From the NCBI RefSeq assembly GCF_013113835.1, contig NZ_VTYQ01000002.1:372001-436000 (forward strand): a stretch of DNA of 64,000 nt, written 5' to 3'. A program made the position numbers and the translations under genes. This stretch comes from Vibrio sp. RE88. GTDB lineage: Bacteria > Pseudomonadota > Gammaproteobacteria > Enterobacterales > Vibrionaceae. Each line of letters opens with the position of its first letter. Within the stretch, counting starts at the first letter, position 1. The notes under the pieces are model-generated. The model did not search any database. It was given only the letters and a program-made list of their open reading frames with translations, and was not told where the DNA came from. Positions 53,677-62,078 of the stretch are shown here, piece by piece.

Positions 53677-54594
53677 GGTGGTTTCCTTAGCTGACGTAAT
53701 GTTAGTGCTTGTAGTAATGCTGGAAATAGATGCGGCTTTTAGTTGAGGCCGGCGGTAGATACTCCAATTGGCTAGGCCGACTAATACTGCACCGCCGACA
53801 ATATTGCCCAATGTGACTGGGATGAGGTTCGCAGTAACGAATTGATAAATATTGAGGTCACTGTATTGAGCAGAGGTCGCGCCTACTTGGGTCCAAAAGG
53901 CCTCAGGTGCGAAGTTTTGAATAACGATACCAAGCGGTACCATGAACATGTTTGCTACGCAGTGTTCGAAACCGCTGGACACGAACATCGCCACGGGCAT
54001 GATAGTCATCACTGCCTTAGTCATTGCATTGGCACTGCTGAACGTAAGCCATATAGCGAGACACACTAATAAGTTACACAGCACGCCGAGTGAGAAAGCT
54101 TCGATTGTTGAATGGTGCAATTTATGCTGAGCAATATTGAGAGCGTTTAGACCCCATTGACCGTGATCCATTTGGTATAAGCCAGCAGCGGATACGATCA
54201 ACAGCAGTAACATTGCCCCGACAAAGTTGCCGATGTACACCTTGCCCCAAATTGACAGCATTTTGCTGAAACTGATTTGCTTGTTCGCCCATGAAATGCT
54301 GGACAGAACTGAGCTGGTAAAGAGCTCGCCACCACAGATGACGATGAGAATCAGCCCCATGCTGAACGCTAATCCTCCTGCGAGTCTACTCAGTCCCCAG
54401 CCCGAGTCCGTATTGCCTGTGGTGACGGTAATATAGAACAGAAAAGCCAGCCCAATAAAGGCTCCTGCCATTACTGCTAATCCCAAGGTCATACCGCTGG
54501 TTTTACTAGCTTTACTGAGTGAGAACTTTTCCGCCTCTGCCATCATCTCACTGGGTGAGAAGTAGAGATTATTCGTCTGAGCTTGTTGTGTCAT
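53140..54594 (-). CDS. Formate/nitrite channel (FocA family) fused to CBS pair
   Basis: A 484-residue fusion. Residues about 1-285 are an FNT channel: six TMs, SPSEMMAEAEKFSLSKASK at the N-terminus, ICGGELFTSS, FVSSGFEHCVANMFMVPLGI with the central histidine and NLIPVTLGNIVGGAVLVGLAN. Residues about 305-480 are two CBS domains (VKDIMNNDPVTLTPEM and PVLDNGKFVGVVTREDVLKAL), which often bind adenine nucleotides. AAGGA-N7-ATG occurs in frame at the junction (codon at 53676). It is divergent from a LysR regulator. Confidence 0.88.
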   Translation of the reverse strand: MTQQAQTNNLYFSPSEMMAEAEKFSLSKASKTSGMTLGLAVMAGAFIGLAFLFYITVTTGNTDSGWGLSRLAGGLAFSMGLILIVICGGELFTSSVLSSISWANKQISFSKMLSIWGKVYIGNFVGAMLLLLIVSAAGLYQMDHGQWGLNALNIAQHKLHHSTIEAFSLGVLCNLLVCLAIWLTFSSANAMTKAVMTIMPVAMFVSSGFEHCVANMFMVPLGIVIQNFAPEAFWTQVGATSAQYSDLNIYQFVTANLIPVTLGNIVGGAVLVGLANWSIYRRPQLKAASISSITTSTNITSAKETTMNNLLFVKDIMNNDPVTLTPEMCTPAAIDTLLDNHVVSAPVVDAEERLIGFFSVHDVMVDLWCQDYIPIEGQKVVDLMSRDVIAISVNDKLIDVAEYLCIDKEQLYPTTSIGIATTFTSLSLEERAKSIKVHKPHVLPVLDNGKFVGVVTREDVLKALRTVYSDRVTIVNNSTQLESV

Positions 54595-54819
54595 CGTCGC
54601 CCCCGAATTTATTAGTCATGATTACCTCCTGTTATTGCAGTGAAAATGCCTCACTGCCCATTCAGGTTATGGTGTTCAGGAATACACGTAAAATTGATAA
54701 TGTTTAAAAACCTTATCAAAAATGTTGATATGGGCTGAGAGCAACGTAAAATGAAACAACTTGCTTATTTATAAGCATTTTTAGTCGTTGTTATTCTCTG
54801 AGCAAAGGATTGAAGCTTA

Positions 54820-55725
54820 ATGAGATATTCTCTTAAACAACTTGCCGTATTTGATGCAGTCGCAGATATGGGGAGTGTTAGTATGGCCGCAGATAAACTG
54901 GCATTAACGCAGTCGGCAACCAGTATGTCACTGGCTCAGCTAGAAAAAATGCTAGGGCGACCACTGTTCGAACGCCAAGGTAAACAGATGGCGTTAACCC
55001 ACTGGGGCATGTGGTTAAGGCCAAAAGCCAAGCGGTTGTTACAGGATGCACAACAAATTGAGATGGGCTTTTACGAGCAGCATCTATTGAGTGGCCACAT
55101 CAAACTTGGTGCAAGCCAAACTCCTGCGGAACATTTGGTTCCGGACCTTATCAGTATTATTGATAACTCATTTCCTGAGATGCGAATCTCTCTTAAAGTC
55201 AAAAGTACTGATAGCGTGATGCAAGGCGTCTTAGACTACAAATATGATCTGGGGATCATAGAAGGGCGTTGTGATGACAACCGACTTCATCAGGAAGTCT
55301 GGTGCCGTGACCATTTAACCGTTGTTGCTGCCGCGCATCATCCTTTCGCGAGACATGAAACAGTAAGCCTTGCACAGCTAGAGCAGGCAAGGTGGGTTTT
55401 GAGAGAGCACGGTAGTGGTACTCGCAAGATTTTTGATAGCTCCATTCACCATTTAATAGAGGATTTAGACGTTTGGCGCGAATACGAACACGTCCCCGTA
55501 TTGCGTAGCATGGTGGAACATGGCCAATACCTGACCTGTTTGCCTTATCTCGATGTCGAACGTTTCATTGAGAACGGGCAGTTGGTCGCGCTCAACGTCC
55601 CTGAACTGAGTATGGAGCGGACATTATCGTTTATATGGAGGGCTGACATGGTGGAAAACCCACTCGTTGAGTGCATTAAACGAGAGGGGTTGAGAATGAT
55701 GAAAGGTAAGCCTTCGGTACTTTAA
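54820..55725 (+). CDS. LysR family regulator (YeiE-like)
   Basis: A 301-residue regulator with an N-terminal HTH (LKQLAVFDAVADMGSVSMAA onward, residues 5-60) and a C-terminal LysR effector domain. The effector part has GHIKLGASQTPAEHLVPDLI, DLGIIEGRCDDN and GSGTRKIFDSS. It is similar in layout to YeiE. It is divergent from the FocA-CBS gene, 225 bases apart, and may regulate it (inference). Confidence 0.88.
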   Translation: MRYSLKQLAVFDAVADMGSVSMAADKLALTQSATSMSLAQLEKMLGRPLFERQGKQMALTHWGMWLRPKAKRLLQDAQQIEMGFYEQHLLSGHIKLGASQTPAEHLVPDLISIIDNSFPEMRISLKVKSTDSVMQGVLDYKYDLGIIEGRCDDNRLHQEVWCRDHLTVVAAAHHPFARHETVSLAQLEQARWVLREHGSGTRKIFDSSIHHLIEDLDVWREYEHVPVLRSMVEHGQYLTCLPYLDVERFIENGQLVALNVPELSMERTLSFIWRADMVENPLVECIKREGLRMMKGKPSVL

Positions 55726-55889
55726 TATTTTCAATATCTGTTGAAATAACGTTTGCGTCACAAAATATTGTTAATATTTCATTTTGTTGCTTATTCATTG
55801 TGATCAAGATCGTTTTGTTTCTTTTACTTAACCCTTAACATGCCGTCTTGTACTTTTGATGTGTGCATAAGCACACTTAGCGAGGCGGT

Positions 55890-56375
55890 ATGAGCACACT
55901 TGTCGCGATTTCATTAACTACGGGAATTCTTTCAGGTCTATGGGGGTGGATTGCCATCTCATTAGGCTTATTGTCATGGGCTGGCTTCTTAGGTTGCACC
56001 AGCTATTTTGCGTCTCCAACCAGCGGCCTTAAAGGTCTGGCTGAAAGTTTAGTCACCAACATGACAGGTGTATTTTGGGCGATGGTGATCATCCACGCTT
56101 CTCAATACGCTTCATTAGAAATTCTGGGTTATGTGATCACTGCTATCGTGGCATTTATGATGTGTATTCAGGCTAAGCAAAACTGGCTTGCGTACATACC
56201 GGGTACTTTTATTGGTTCTTGCGCGACTTTCGCAGCAGATGGTAACTGGCAGCTTGTTGTACCTTCGTTGATCTTAGGTGGCGTGTTTGGTTACTTGATG
56301 AAAGCAAGCGGCTTATGGCTGCATCAGAAGTCATCTCAAACACAATCTACCAGTGAGTTACCGACTCGTTCATGA
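55890..56375 (+). CDS. DUF1097 inner-membrane protein (YcdZ-like)
   Basis: A 161-residue membrane protein of about five TMs with the DUF1097 features GILSGLWGWIAISLGLLSWA and CTSYFASPTSGLKGL, followed by NWLAYIPGTFIGSCATFAA. It may be a small permease. GAGG is four bases upstream of the ATG. Confidence 0.85.
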   Translation: MSTLVAISLTTGILSGLWGWIAISLGLLSWAGFLGCTSYFASPTSGLKGLAESLVTNMTGVFWAMVIIHASQYASLEILGYVITAIVAFMMCIQAKQNWLAYIPGTFIGSCATFAADGNWQLVVPSLILGGVFGYLMKASGLWLHQKSSQTQSTSELPTRS

Positions 56376-56417
56376 TTGTGAACCCCCGATTGATTAGTAT
56401 CGTTTGATGTTTGATAC

Positions 56418-56456
56418 GCGGCCTTGGTTATATAAGATAACCAAGGCCGCTTTTTT
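56418..56456. terminator. Terminator after DUF1097 gene
   Basis: GCGGCCTTGGTTAT-ATAAG-ATAACCAAGGCCGC, a 14-pair stem followed by six T. The T run abuts the stop of the convergent YbjD-like gene. Confidence 0.95.
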
Positions 56457-58086
56457 ATGTGTTGCCATTCGCCATTGTCACTACACGCTTTAACGTCCAT
56501 CTAAGCAGTAGTGGTATGCAATCCATTCCTCTGTCCTCACAATGAGAAACAATCGCCAATGCCAGGTCGGGCTTAGCGAATTTCTTGAGTACTCTGGTCA
56601 CCACTTTCTTTGCCGGAATCGGGTGGTCGAGTGGAATGCGCACCATGTCTTTAAAGAAAGGTTCGAAGCCATTGTTATAGAGGTAATGTTCAATATCTCG
56701 ATCTGGTAACTCGGTAAGACGATGACGTTCCTGATCGTTCCCTAGTTGAGCACGAACCGCTGCTGCGTACTTTTTACCTGCGGCATCACCATCCGTTACC
56801 ACATGCCAATCGATGCCAAATGCTTTGGCAATCTTAACCAGCGACTTCAATCCTGATTGTGCAAACTCGATGATTTGCACGCCTTCAGCGGCTAAGTTGT
56901 ACCCGCATTGGTTAGCGAGCTCATTGAAAAGCCAGACTTCCGTTTCACCTTCAACCAATAGCCAGCATCGGGCAAACAAGGCTCCAGAGCGGTGAAAGCG
57001 GATATGAAATCCGATTCGCCTCAGTTCGTCTTTGCTAAACCCTTGCGCTGGAAGATAGGTCGTGATGGTTCGATCCGATTGCCGGACTAAGCGGCGAATA
57101 CTGTTAAGCGGCACCTGACCAAGCAGATCTCCACTATTAGTCGTGAGTATCTTTTGCATGGGAAGAAGCTGAAGTAAGCTCCACGCACGAGCAAGATGAG
57201 TGGGATGCAATCGACCTTCAGGATCTTCGAGAATAAGCAATGGTCTTGCGCAGCGACGAAGCTTGTTAGGCCCTTTAGCTTGAAGGTAGGCATTGAGTAA
57301 GCCCATAAACAGAAGTCGAGTCTGTTTACTTTTCGTTTCCTCTACAACTTGAGAGATGCTTTTGTTGTTTGGAGAGCCACTAAAAAAGATACCATCTCTT
57401 TGCTTGCGAAGGTTCTTGCGCGCATTGGACTTAAATGAAAAGTAGTGATCAACCAATACATTCATAGAGCTCAGGCTACTTTTCATTTCGCCTTTGTTTA
57501 CATGTCCAGGAATCGCCATCAAGCGTCGGCAGGTATTGTTGATTCGTTTCTCGATGCGGTCATTGGTATCACCCAAGCTGCCAATTGGGCGTTCGAAGCG
57601 ACGAGAATCTTTAAGGCGAATAACAGGGTGGAGCGTCATGAGCTCCTGCGCTAACTTTTCTGAGTGATGTAAGGGAAGTGGGTTACCTTCACGATCAAGA
57701 AAAGCGTATCGAGTGGTGACATCGTAGCCATCACGACTGGCGCTTAATCGATAAATGATCTTATTGGTGCCTTGATCATCTTGAATCCAGACTGGTTTAA
57801 TTTTGCGATAACGCCCGGAGTTTATTTCGTTCTTATCGTTAGAAATCAGGCTAATCACTATTTGTAGGTGTTGAGTCTGAGGGTGTGCGATTGAGTAGTC
57901 GACATGAAAGTCAGTCATCTCAAATTGATAAGGGACGCCTTCAGGAGGCAAGGCGACCGATAGGGCATCTAGCAGCGAAGATTTGCCCCAGGTGTTTTCA
58001 CCAATTAGGGTCGTGAGCTCGTCAAAAGCGATGGATAGCCGTTTGATCCCACGAAAGCCGGAAATTTCAATCCGCTCTAGCAGCAT
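56455..58086 (-). CDS. ybjD: OLD-family ATP-dependent endonuclease, YbjD-like
   Basis: A 543-residue protein with a split ABC-type ATPase and a C-terminal Toprim domain. The N-terminus ERIEISGFRGIKRLSI and GENTWGKSSLLDAL (variant Walker A near residue 33) follow E. coli YbjD closely, as does LILEDPEGRLHPTHLARAW (Walker B). The Toprim acidic residues are in LLVEGETEVWL and VTDGDAAGKKYA. OLD family proteins cut or process DNA. No reverse transcriptase or UvrD-like partner typical of Gabija is adjacent, so this is the housekeeping-like form. Confidence 0.88.
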   Translation of the reverse strand: MLLERIEISGFRGIKRLSIAFDELTTLIGENTWGKSSLLDALSVALPPEGVPYQFEMTDFHVDYSIAHPQTQHLQIVISLISNDKNEINSGRYRKIKPVWIQDDQGTNKIIYRLSASRDGYDVTTRYAFLDREGNPLPLHHSEKLAQELMTLHPVIRLKDSRRFERPIGSLGDTNDRIEKRINNTCRRLMAIPGHVNKGEMKSSLSSMNVLVDHYFSFKSNARKNLRKQRDGIFFSGSPNNKSISQVVEETKSKQTRLLFMGLLNAYLQAKGPNKLRRCARPLLILEDPEGRLHPTHLARAWSLLQLLPMQKILTTNSGDLLGQVPLNSIRRLVRQSDRTITTYLPAQGFSKDELRRIGFHIRFHRSGALFARCWLLVEGETEVWLFNELANQCGYNLAAEGVQIIEFAQSGLKSLVKIAKAFGIDWHVVTDGDAAGKKYAAAVRAQLGNDQERHRLTELPDRDIEHYLYNNGFEPFFKDMVRIPLDHPIPAKKVVTRVLKKFAKPDLALAIVSHCEDRGMDCIPLLLRWTLKRVVTMANGNT

Positions 58087-58319
58087 GAAGTGACTCCGTT
58101 TGAGCTATTGTTACTTAAAGCATAATAGAAAAACCTCGAATAAGCAGAAGCTTACCTCACAAAGTTTGTGCTTGCTCGGTGTAATCTGTTTTCCACAACA
58201 AGAGATCTTGCTCAACTTAGTCAATGTATATAGAACGGCGTATACAATAAAAATGTGAAAGTTAATGAATTTGTCATAGAGGATGGGATACGATGTAGCC
58301 GAATATGAGAGAAGAAAAT

Positions 58320-60065
58320 ATGAAATATAAAAACAATAAAGCGGCTAAGATTAGGCTTGCGCACATTAACGATACCCATTCTTATTTTGAACCAACGTCG
58401 CTACAGCTTACGATTAATGTAGAAGGCGAAACCCTTACTCCGTATGTGAGTGCCGGGGGCTTTGCGCGTATCGCGACACGTAAAAAACAGCTCGAAGAAT
58501 CCCTATCTGACAACCGCCAAATGGTGTTCCTCCACGCAGGAGATTGTTTTCAGGGCACTCTGTATTTCTCCCTATTTAAGGGGGAAGCGAATGCGACCAT
58601 GCTCAATGCGCTCAATATAGATGCGATGGCATTAGGTAACCATGAATTGGATATGGGTAACCTGCCTGTTGCGAAATTTGTAGAGCAAATTGAATTCCCT
58701 TTGCTTGCCGGCAACTGGGACCTATCGAATGAAAGTCAGGATAAAGAACTGACTTTAAGAGGTAAGCCGCGTGTCCATTCTTATGTCCCTGACACTCAGT
58801 CCGCTCAGTGGATAGTAAAAGAGGTAGACGGTGAACCCATCGCTATCTTTTCTTTGGCACTGGATAAAATGGCAGACATTTCTAACCCAGACGCAGATAC
58901 GCCGTTCGTAAATGCGATAGAAACAGCAACTCGCACGGTAGAGCAGATTCGAAGCCAAGGTATCAACAAAATCATTCTATTGAGCCACATGGGTTACGAT
59001 GCTGACCTAGACATGGCGGCAAAAGTGGATGGAATCAGTGTCATTGTTGGTGGTCATAGCCACCGTTTACAAGGTGATTTCAGTGATCTCGGACTTAAAA
59101 AGGATGACGATTACGGCATCAAAATCAATGGGACTCATGTTGTACAGGCGGGATACCACGCGTTAAGTATAGGCCATTGTGACATCGATTTTAACGAACA
59201 AGGTGAGATCGTTGAATTCAATGGAAAGAATGAGCTCTTGCTAGGTCGAAGGGTGTTCCTTGATGCCAGTATGAGTGAAACAACTAATGAGCTGCCTTAT
59301 CACACTGCTCGTGAGTTTATTGATAACCACCCGAACGTCCTAGTGTGCAAAAAAGACAAAGAAGTACAGACATTACTTAATGAAAGGTATGTTTCTCGCG
59401 TTGGAACGCTACAACGTAACGTTATCGCTCATGCTAACAAACCACTTCGACATGTCCGAATTCCTGATGAGGTAGGAGCCAGTGAATTAGCGCCATTAGT
59501 AGCGGAATCTTTTGTTCACTCTATGAAAAAGCTTGGTCACAATGCTGAGTTTGCTATTCATAACGCTGGTGGTGTTCGAAACTCACTCAATGTCGGAAAT
59601 GTTTCCGTTGCTGATATTGCTGGAAAGCTACTGCCGTTTGCCGTACCGATTGGCGTTTATCAACTCAAAGGGAAGGACATTGCCGCTGCACTCGAAGGGG
59701 CAATTAACAATGCCACCAATAACGGCGTCGAAGGGACAGGAGATGGCTCCTATCCATATACATTTAATTTGAACTTTGAATACGCGCCTGAAGCGCCAAT
59801 CGGCAGCCGAATTCTTGGTTTAGAAATCTTTAATTCTGAGTCAGGTTGGCAAAAGGTCGATGACGAAAAGTACTATGTTGGGACGTCGTCAGCCTATACC
59901 ATGAAAGGGAAAGAAGGGTATGAGGCGATGCTGAACATGCTAGGTGAAGGCGTCGTTACAACGACTTCCATGGCCGACTGTTTTATCGAGTTGCTGACAG
60001 ACTTACCCGATACTTTGAACAGGCCTCAGCAGTGCGTGCAGACGTGGTGGCATAAAGGTTGCTAA
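58320..60065 (+). CDS. 5'-nucleotidase/UshA-family metallophosphoesterase
   Basis: A 581-residue protein with an N-terminal calcineurin-like domain and a C-terminal nucleotidase domain. Metal-site motifs in order: LAHINDTHSYFEP, HAGDCFQG, LGNHELDMGN, LLSHMGYDADL and GGHSHRLQG. The C-terminal substrate-binding part includes FAIHNAGGVRNSL and YVGTSSAYTMKG. Unlike UshA there is no signal peptide (start MKYKNNKAAKIR), so it is probably cytosolic. ATG 58320 has GAGAAGAAAAT upstream; 58305 is an alternative. Confidence 0.87.
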   Translation: MKYKNNKAAKIRLAHINDTHSYFEPTSLQLTINVEGETLTPYVSAGGFARIATRKKQLEESLSDNRQMVFLHAGDCFQGTLYFSLFKGEANATMLNALNIDAMALGNHELDMGNLPVAKFVEQIEFPLLAGNWDLSNESQDKELTLRGKPRVHSYVPDTQSAQWIVKEVDGEPIAIFSLALDKMADISNPDADTPFVNAIETATRTVEQIRSQGINKIILLSHMGYDADLDMAAKVDGISVIVGGHSHRLQGDFSDLGLKKDDDYGIKINGTHVVQAGYHALSIGHCDIDFNEQGEIVEFNGKNELLLGRRVFLDASMSETTNELPYHTAREFIDNHPNVLVCKKDKEVQTLLNERYVSRVGTLQRNVIAHANKPLRHVRIPDEVGASELAPLVAESFVHSMKKLGHNAEFAIHNAGGVRNSLNVGNVSVADIAGKLLPFAVPIGVYQLKGKDIAAALEGAINNATNNGVEGTGDGSYPYTFNLNFEYAPEAPIGSRILGLEIFNSESGWQKVDDEKYYVGTSSAYTMKGKEGYEAMLNMLGEGVVTTTSMADCFIELLTDLPDTLNRPQQCVQTWWHKGC

Positions 60066-60114
60066 TTTATTCCCCGAGTTAATTGAGTAAATGAATATTA
60101 CTCTGGGGGAATCT

Positions 60115-60210
60115 ATGTGGAGTAGAGACTGGATCGACGTTGCCGTCGTAATTAGCTGGGTAGGCGTATGGTCTGCACTGGTATACTTTATCCCTGTTGG
60201 GGGAGTATAA
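60115..60210 (+). CDS. 31-residue candidate membrane protein
   Basis: The ORF begins MWSRDWIDVA, continues with a hydrophobic stretch VVISWVGVWSALVYFIP, and ends with GGV. GGGGGAA sits four bases before the ATG. It starts 49 bases after the nucleotidase stop, and a strong terminator follows. The ribosome-binding site is partly complementary to the sequence around 60071-60084. Not recognised, but it has the look of a small TM protein. Confidence 0.55.
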   Translation: MWSRDWIDVAVVISWVGVWSALVYFIPVGGV

Positions 60211-60237
60211 CCTAGCGGTAAATGTTCCGCTTAATGT

Positions 60238-60266
60238 AAAAAAGGAGCCAAGTCGGCTCCTTTTTT
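60238..60266. terminator. Terminator after the small ORF
   Basis: AAAAAAGGAGCC-AAGTC-GGCTCCTTTTTT, a perfect 12-pair stem with T run. Functions in the plus direction after the nucleotidase unit. Confidence 0.93.
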
Positions 60267-60310
60267 GATTTTAGTTATAGACGTGCTCCACACACCAGAA
60301 TACAATCCGA

Positions 60311-60430
60311 TCTGTTTGGGGAGTAGTCGCCTCTGGTTTACTTATCGTCATCTCGTTAGACTCAGTTCTATCCGGTAAGTATAAATGTTGCCGCTTTTAT
60401 GCGGCATGCATTTCGACGAGACCAACGCAA
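60311..60430 (+). ncRNA. yybP-ykoY manganese riboswitch
   Basis: The two conserved halves are visible: TTTGGGGAGTAG at 60315-60326, and CGACGAGACCAACGC at 60414-60428. TTGG and CCAA close the P1 stem. In between are the variable hairpins, including a clear one (TGCCGCTTTTATGCGGCA). The class senses Mn2+ and commonly precedes alx/terC-type genes, as here. No other gene uses the space. Confidence 0.9.
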
Positions 60431-60501
60431 TCAAGTAACCAATGTAAAAGTACATTGGATTGGTTTGTTTGCGGTGGGATCGTCAAAGAACTATTCAGAT
60501 C

Positions 60502-60516
60502 CCTCCGCTCAGGAGG
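60502..60516 (+). promoter_or_regulatory. Shine-Dalgarno-masking hairpin of terC
   Basis: CCTCC-GCTCA-GGAGG forms a five-pair stem whose 3' arm is the Shine-Dalgarno of the terC-like ATG at 60521. This fits translational control by the riboswitch upstream. An additional hairpin CCAATGTA-AAAG-TACATTGG lies between them. Confidence 0.75.
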
Positions 60517-60520
60517 AACA

Positions 60521-61480
60521 ATGACCCTATCTATTTATCTCGGTTTTGGTTTGCTAACGCTGTCTATGGTGGTTTTAGATATATGGCAAACCCGTGGCGG
60601 CAACATCACTATCAAGAAAGCGGCAACGTGGAGCCTATTTTGGTTTTTGATCGCGTTCATCTTCGCTGCCAGCATTTATTTCTTTTGGGATGTCTATGCC
60701 CCAGCAAGCAATTACAGCGCTGAAAAAGCGACCGTATCATTCATAACCGGCTATCTGCTAGAAAAGTCACTGAGCGTTGATAACCTGTTCGTGTTTGCCA
60801 TCATCTTCCATCAGTACTTAGTGCCAGAACATTTGCGACCACGAGCATTACTCTGGGGAGTGATTGGTGCGCTTGTCTTGCGTGCCATCATGATTGCAGT
60901 TGGTGCTCAGTTGCTTGCTCAGTACCACTGGATTCTCTATGTCTTTGCTCTGTTCCTCATCTGGACGGGTGTACAGCTGGCAAGAGACAAAGGAGAGGAT
61001 GAGGTGAATCCATTACCTGAAAAGCTAATAAGGAAGTGGGCGAACGTAACGGATGATTTTCGTGGTAACGCACTGTTGGTTGTGGAGCAGGGCAAACGAG
61101 TGTTAACACCGATGGCGATTGTGATTGGTGTGATTGCATTTATGGATGTCATGTTCGCGCTTGACTCCATTCCTGCCATCTTCGCTGTAACTCAAGAGCC
61201 GTTTCTTGTACTTGCGGCGAACGTATTCGCCTTGCTGGGCCTTCGCTCTTTGTACTTTGTTCTGCAAGGTATGATGGATAAGTTTATTTACCTTAAACCA
61301 GCGCTGTCCTTCATTATGATTTTCATCGGCATTAAGATGATGCTAGTTGGGTCAGCTTGGGAGATACCCACTCCGCTGTCATTAGCTGTATTACTGATTA
61401 CTATGTCTATTGCAGTTGTGGCATCGGTGGTCAAACAAAAGAGATTGGCATCAGAAGTTGAAGTAAGTATCGATAAATAA
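60521..61480 (+). CDS. TerC/Alx family membrane protein
   Basis: A 319-residue inner-membrane protein of about nine TMs, of the TerC/Alx family associated with manganese export and tellurite or pH stress. Conserved blocks are EKSLSVDNLFVFAIIF, VTDDFRGNALLV, and AFMDVMFALDSIPAIFAV with acidic residues in the membrane. ATG 60521 is chosen because of GGAGGAACA; an earlier reading frame start would enter the riboswitch expression platform. Regulated by the riboswitch (inference from position). Confidence 0.92.
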   Translation: MTLSIYLGFGLLTLSMVVLDIWQTRGGNITIKKAATWSLFWFLIAFIFAASIYFFWDVYAPASNYSAEKATVSFITGYLLEKSLSVDNLFVFAIIFHQYLVPEHLRPRALLWGVIGALVLRAIMIAVGAQLLAQYHWILYVFALFLIWTGVQLARDKGEDEVNPLPEKLIRKWANVTDDFRGNALLVVEQGKRVLTPMAIVIGVIAFMDVMFALDSIPAIFAVTQEPFLVLAANVFALLGLRSLYFVLQGMMDKFIYLKPALSFIMIFIGIKMMLVGSAWEIPTPLSLAVLLITMSIAVVASVVKQKRLASEVEVSIDK

Positions 61481-61575
61481 ACTAATTTAATCGAGACAAA
61501 TTACCAGCTTGAATATGTATAGGGTTGTAAAATATTTGTGACTTAAAACATGTTTTTGAGTGGTTAATAAATAGT

Positions 61576-61629
61576 AAATGCAACCAAAGTGGATAAATAA
61601 GCATTATTTCTAGTTTTGGTTGCATTTTT
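61576..61629 (+). terminator. Long nested-hairpin terminator after terC
   Basis: AAATGCAACCAAA (61576-61588) pairs perfectly with TTTGGTTGCATTT (61615-61627). The loop contains a second hairpin AAATAA-GCA-TTATTT. A T run closes it. Its distance of 95 bases from the terC stop and its size are unusual for a terminator. Confidence 0.7.
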
Positions 61630-61766
61630 CTTAAAGTGTCATGTTAATGGTTTGTTTTATTAGAAAAACTAATGCCAAAAAGTAAAATTTGTCATTTTTT
61701 GAACAGTAAATTATTGCTTAATATCCCCTCAACGAAATGAATTACACGATTTATAGAGAGGCAATC

Positions 61767-61955
61767 ATGGCACAGGCAATGCACATCGGAACTATCAACG
61801 CTCCAATCTCTATGGACAAAAAAACCTACTCGGTTACTTTCAAAGGATTGATTGCACACCTACTAGATATTCTTTTCACAGACAACACGCCTCGCGCATA
61901 CTACGCAAGCGACATGTCTGGTCACATCCAAAAGGATATCGGTCTATATCGTTAA
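61767..61955 (+). CDS. Small hypothetical protein with DUF1127-like end
   Basis: A 62-residue protein starting MAQAMHIGTINAPIS and ending SDMSGHIQKDIGLYR; the tail DIGLYR is like the DIGLSR end of DUF1127 proteins. GAGAGG is six bases upstream of the chosen ATG. No TM or signal. Single gene followed by a terminator. Not assigned. Confidence 0.65.
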   Translation: MAQAMHIGTINAPISMDKKTYSVTFKGLIAHLLDILFTDNTPRAYYASDMSGHIQKDIGLYR

Positions 61956-61978
61956 TAGACCCATAGTTACAGACTTTT

Positions 61979-62009
61979 AAGCGCCAGCAGAAATGCTGGC
62001 GCTTTTTTT
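61979..62009 (+). terminator. Terminator after small gene
   Basis: AAGCGCCAGCA-GAAA-TGCTGGCGCTT, an 11-pair perfect stem with a long T run. Confidence 0.95.
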
Positions 62010-62078
62010 GTTTTATTTTAATGAAATAGAGTCAGCATTAGGTCGGTCATAGTCAGTACTACATCAGAGGATCTGTCT

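Noticed and set aside
56455..58086. OLD nuclease as part of a Gabija or retron-like defence system
   Set aside because: No partner helicase or reverse transcriptase is adjacent, and the protein follows the housekeeping YbjD type.
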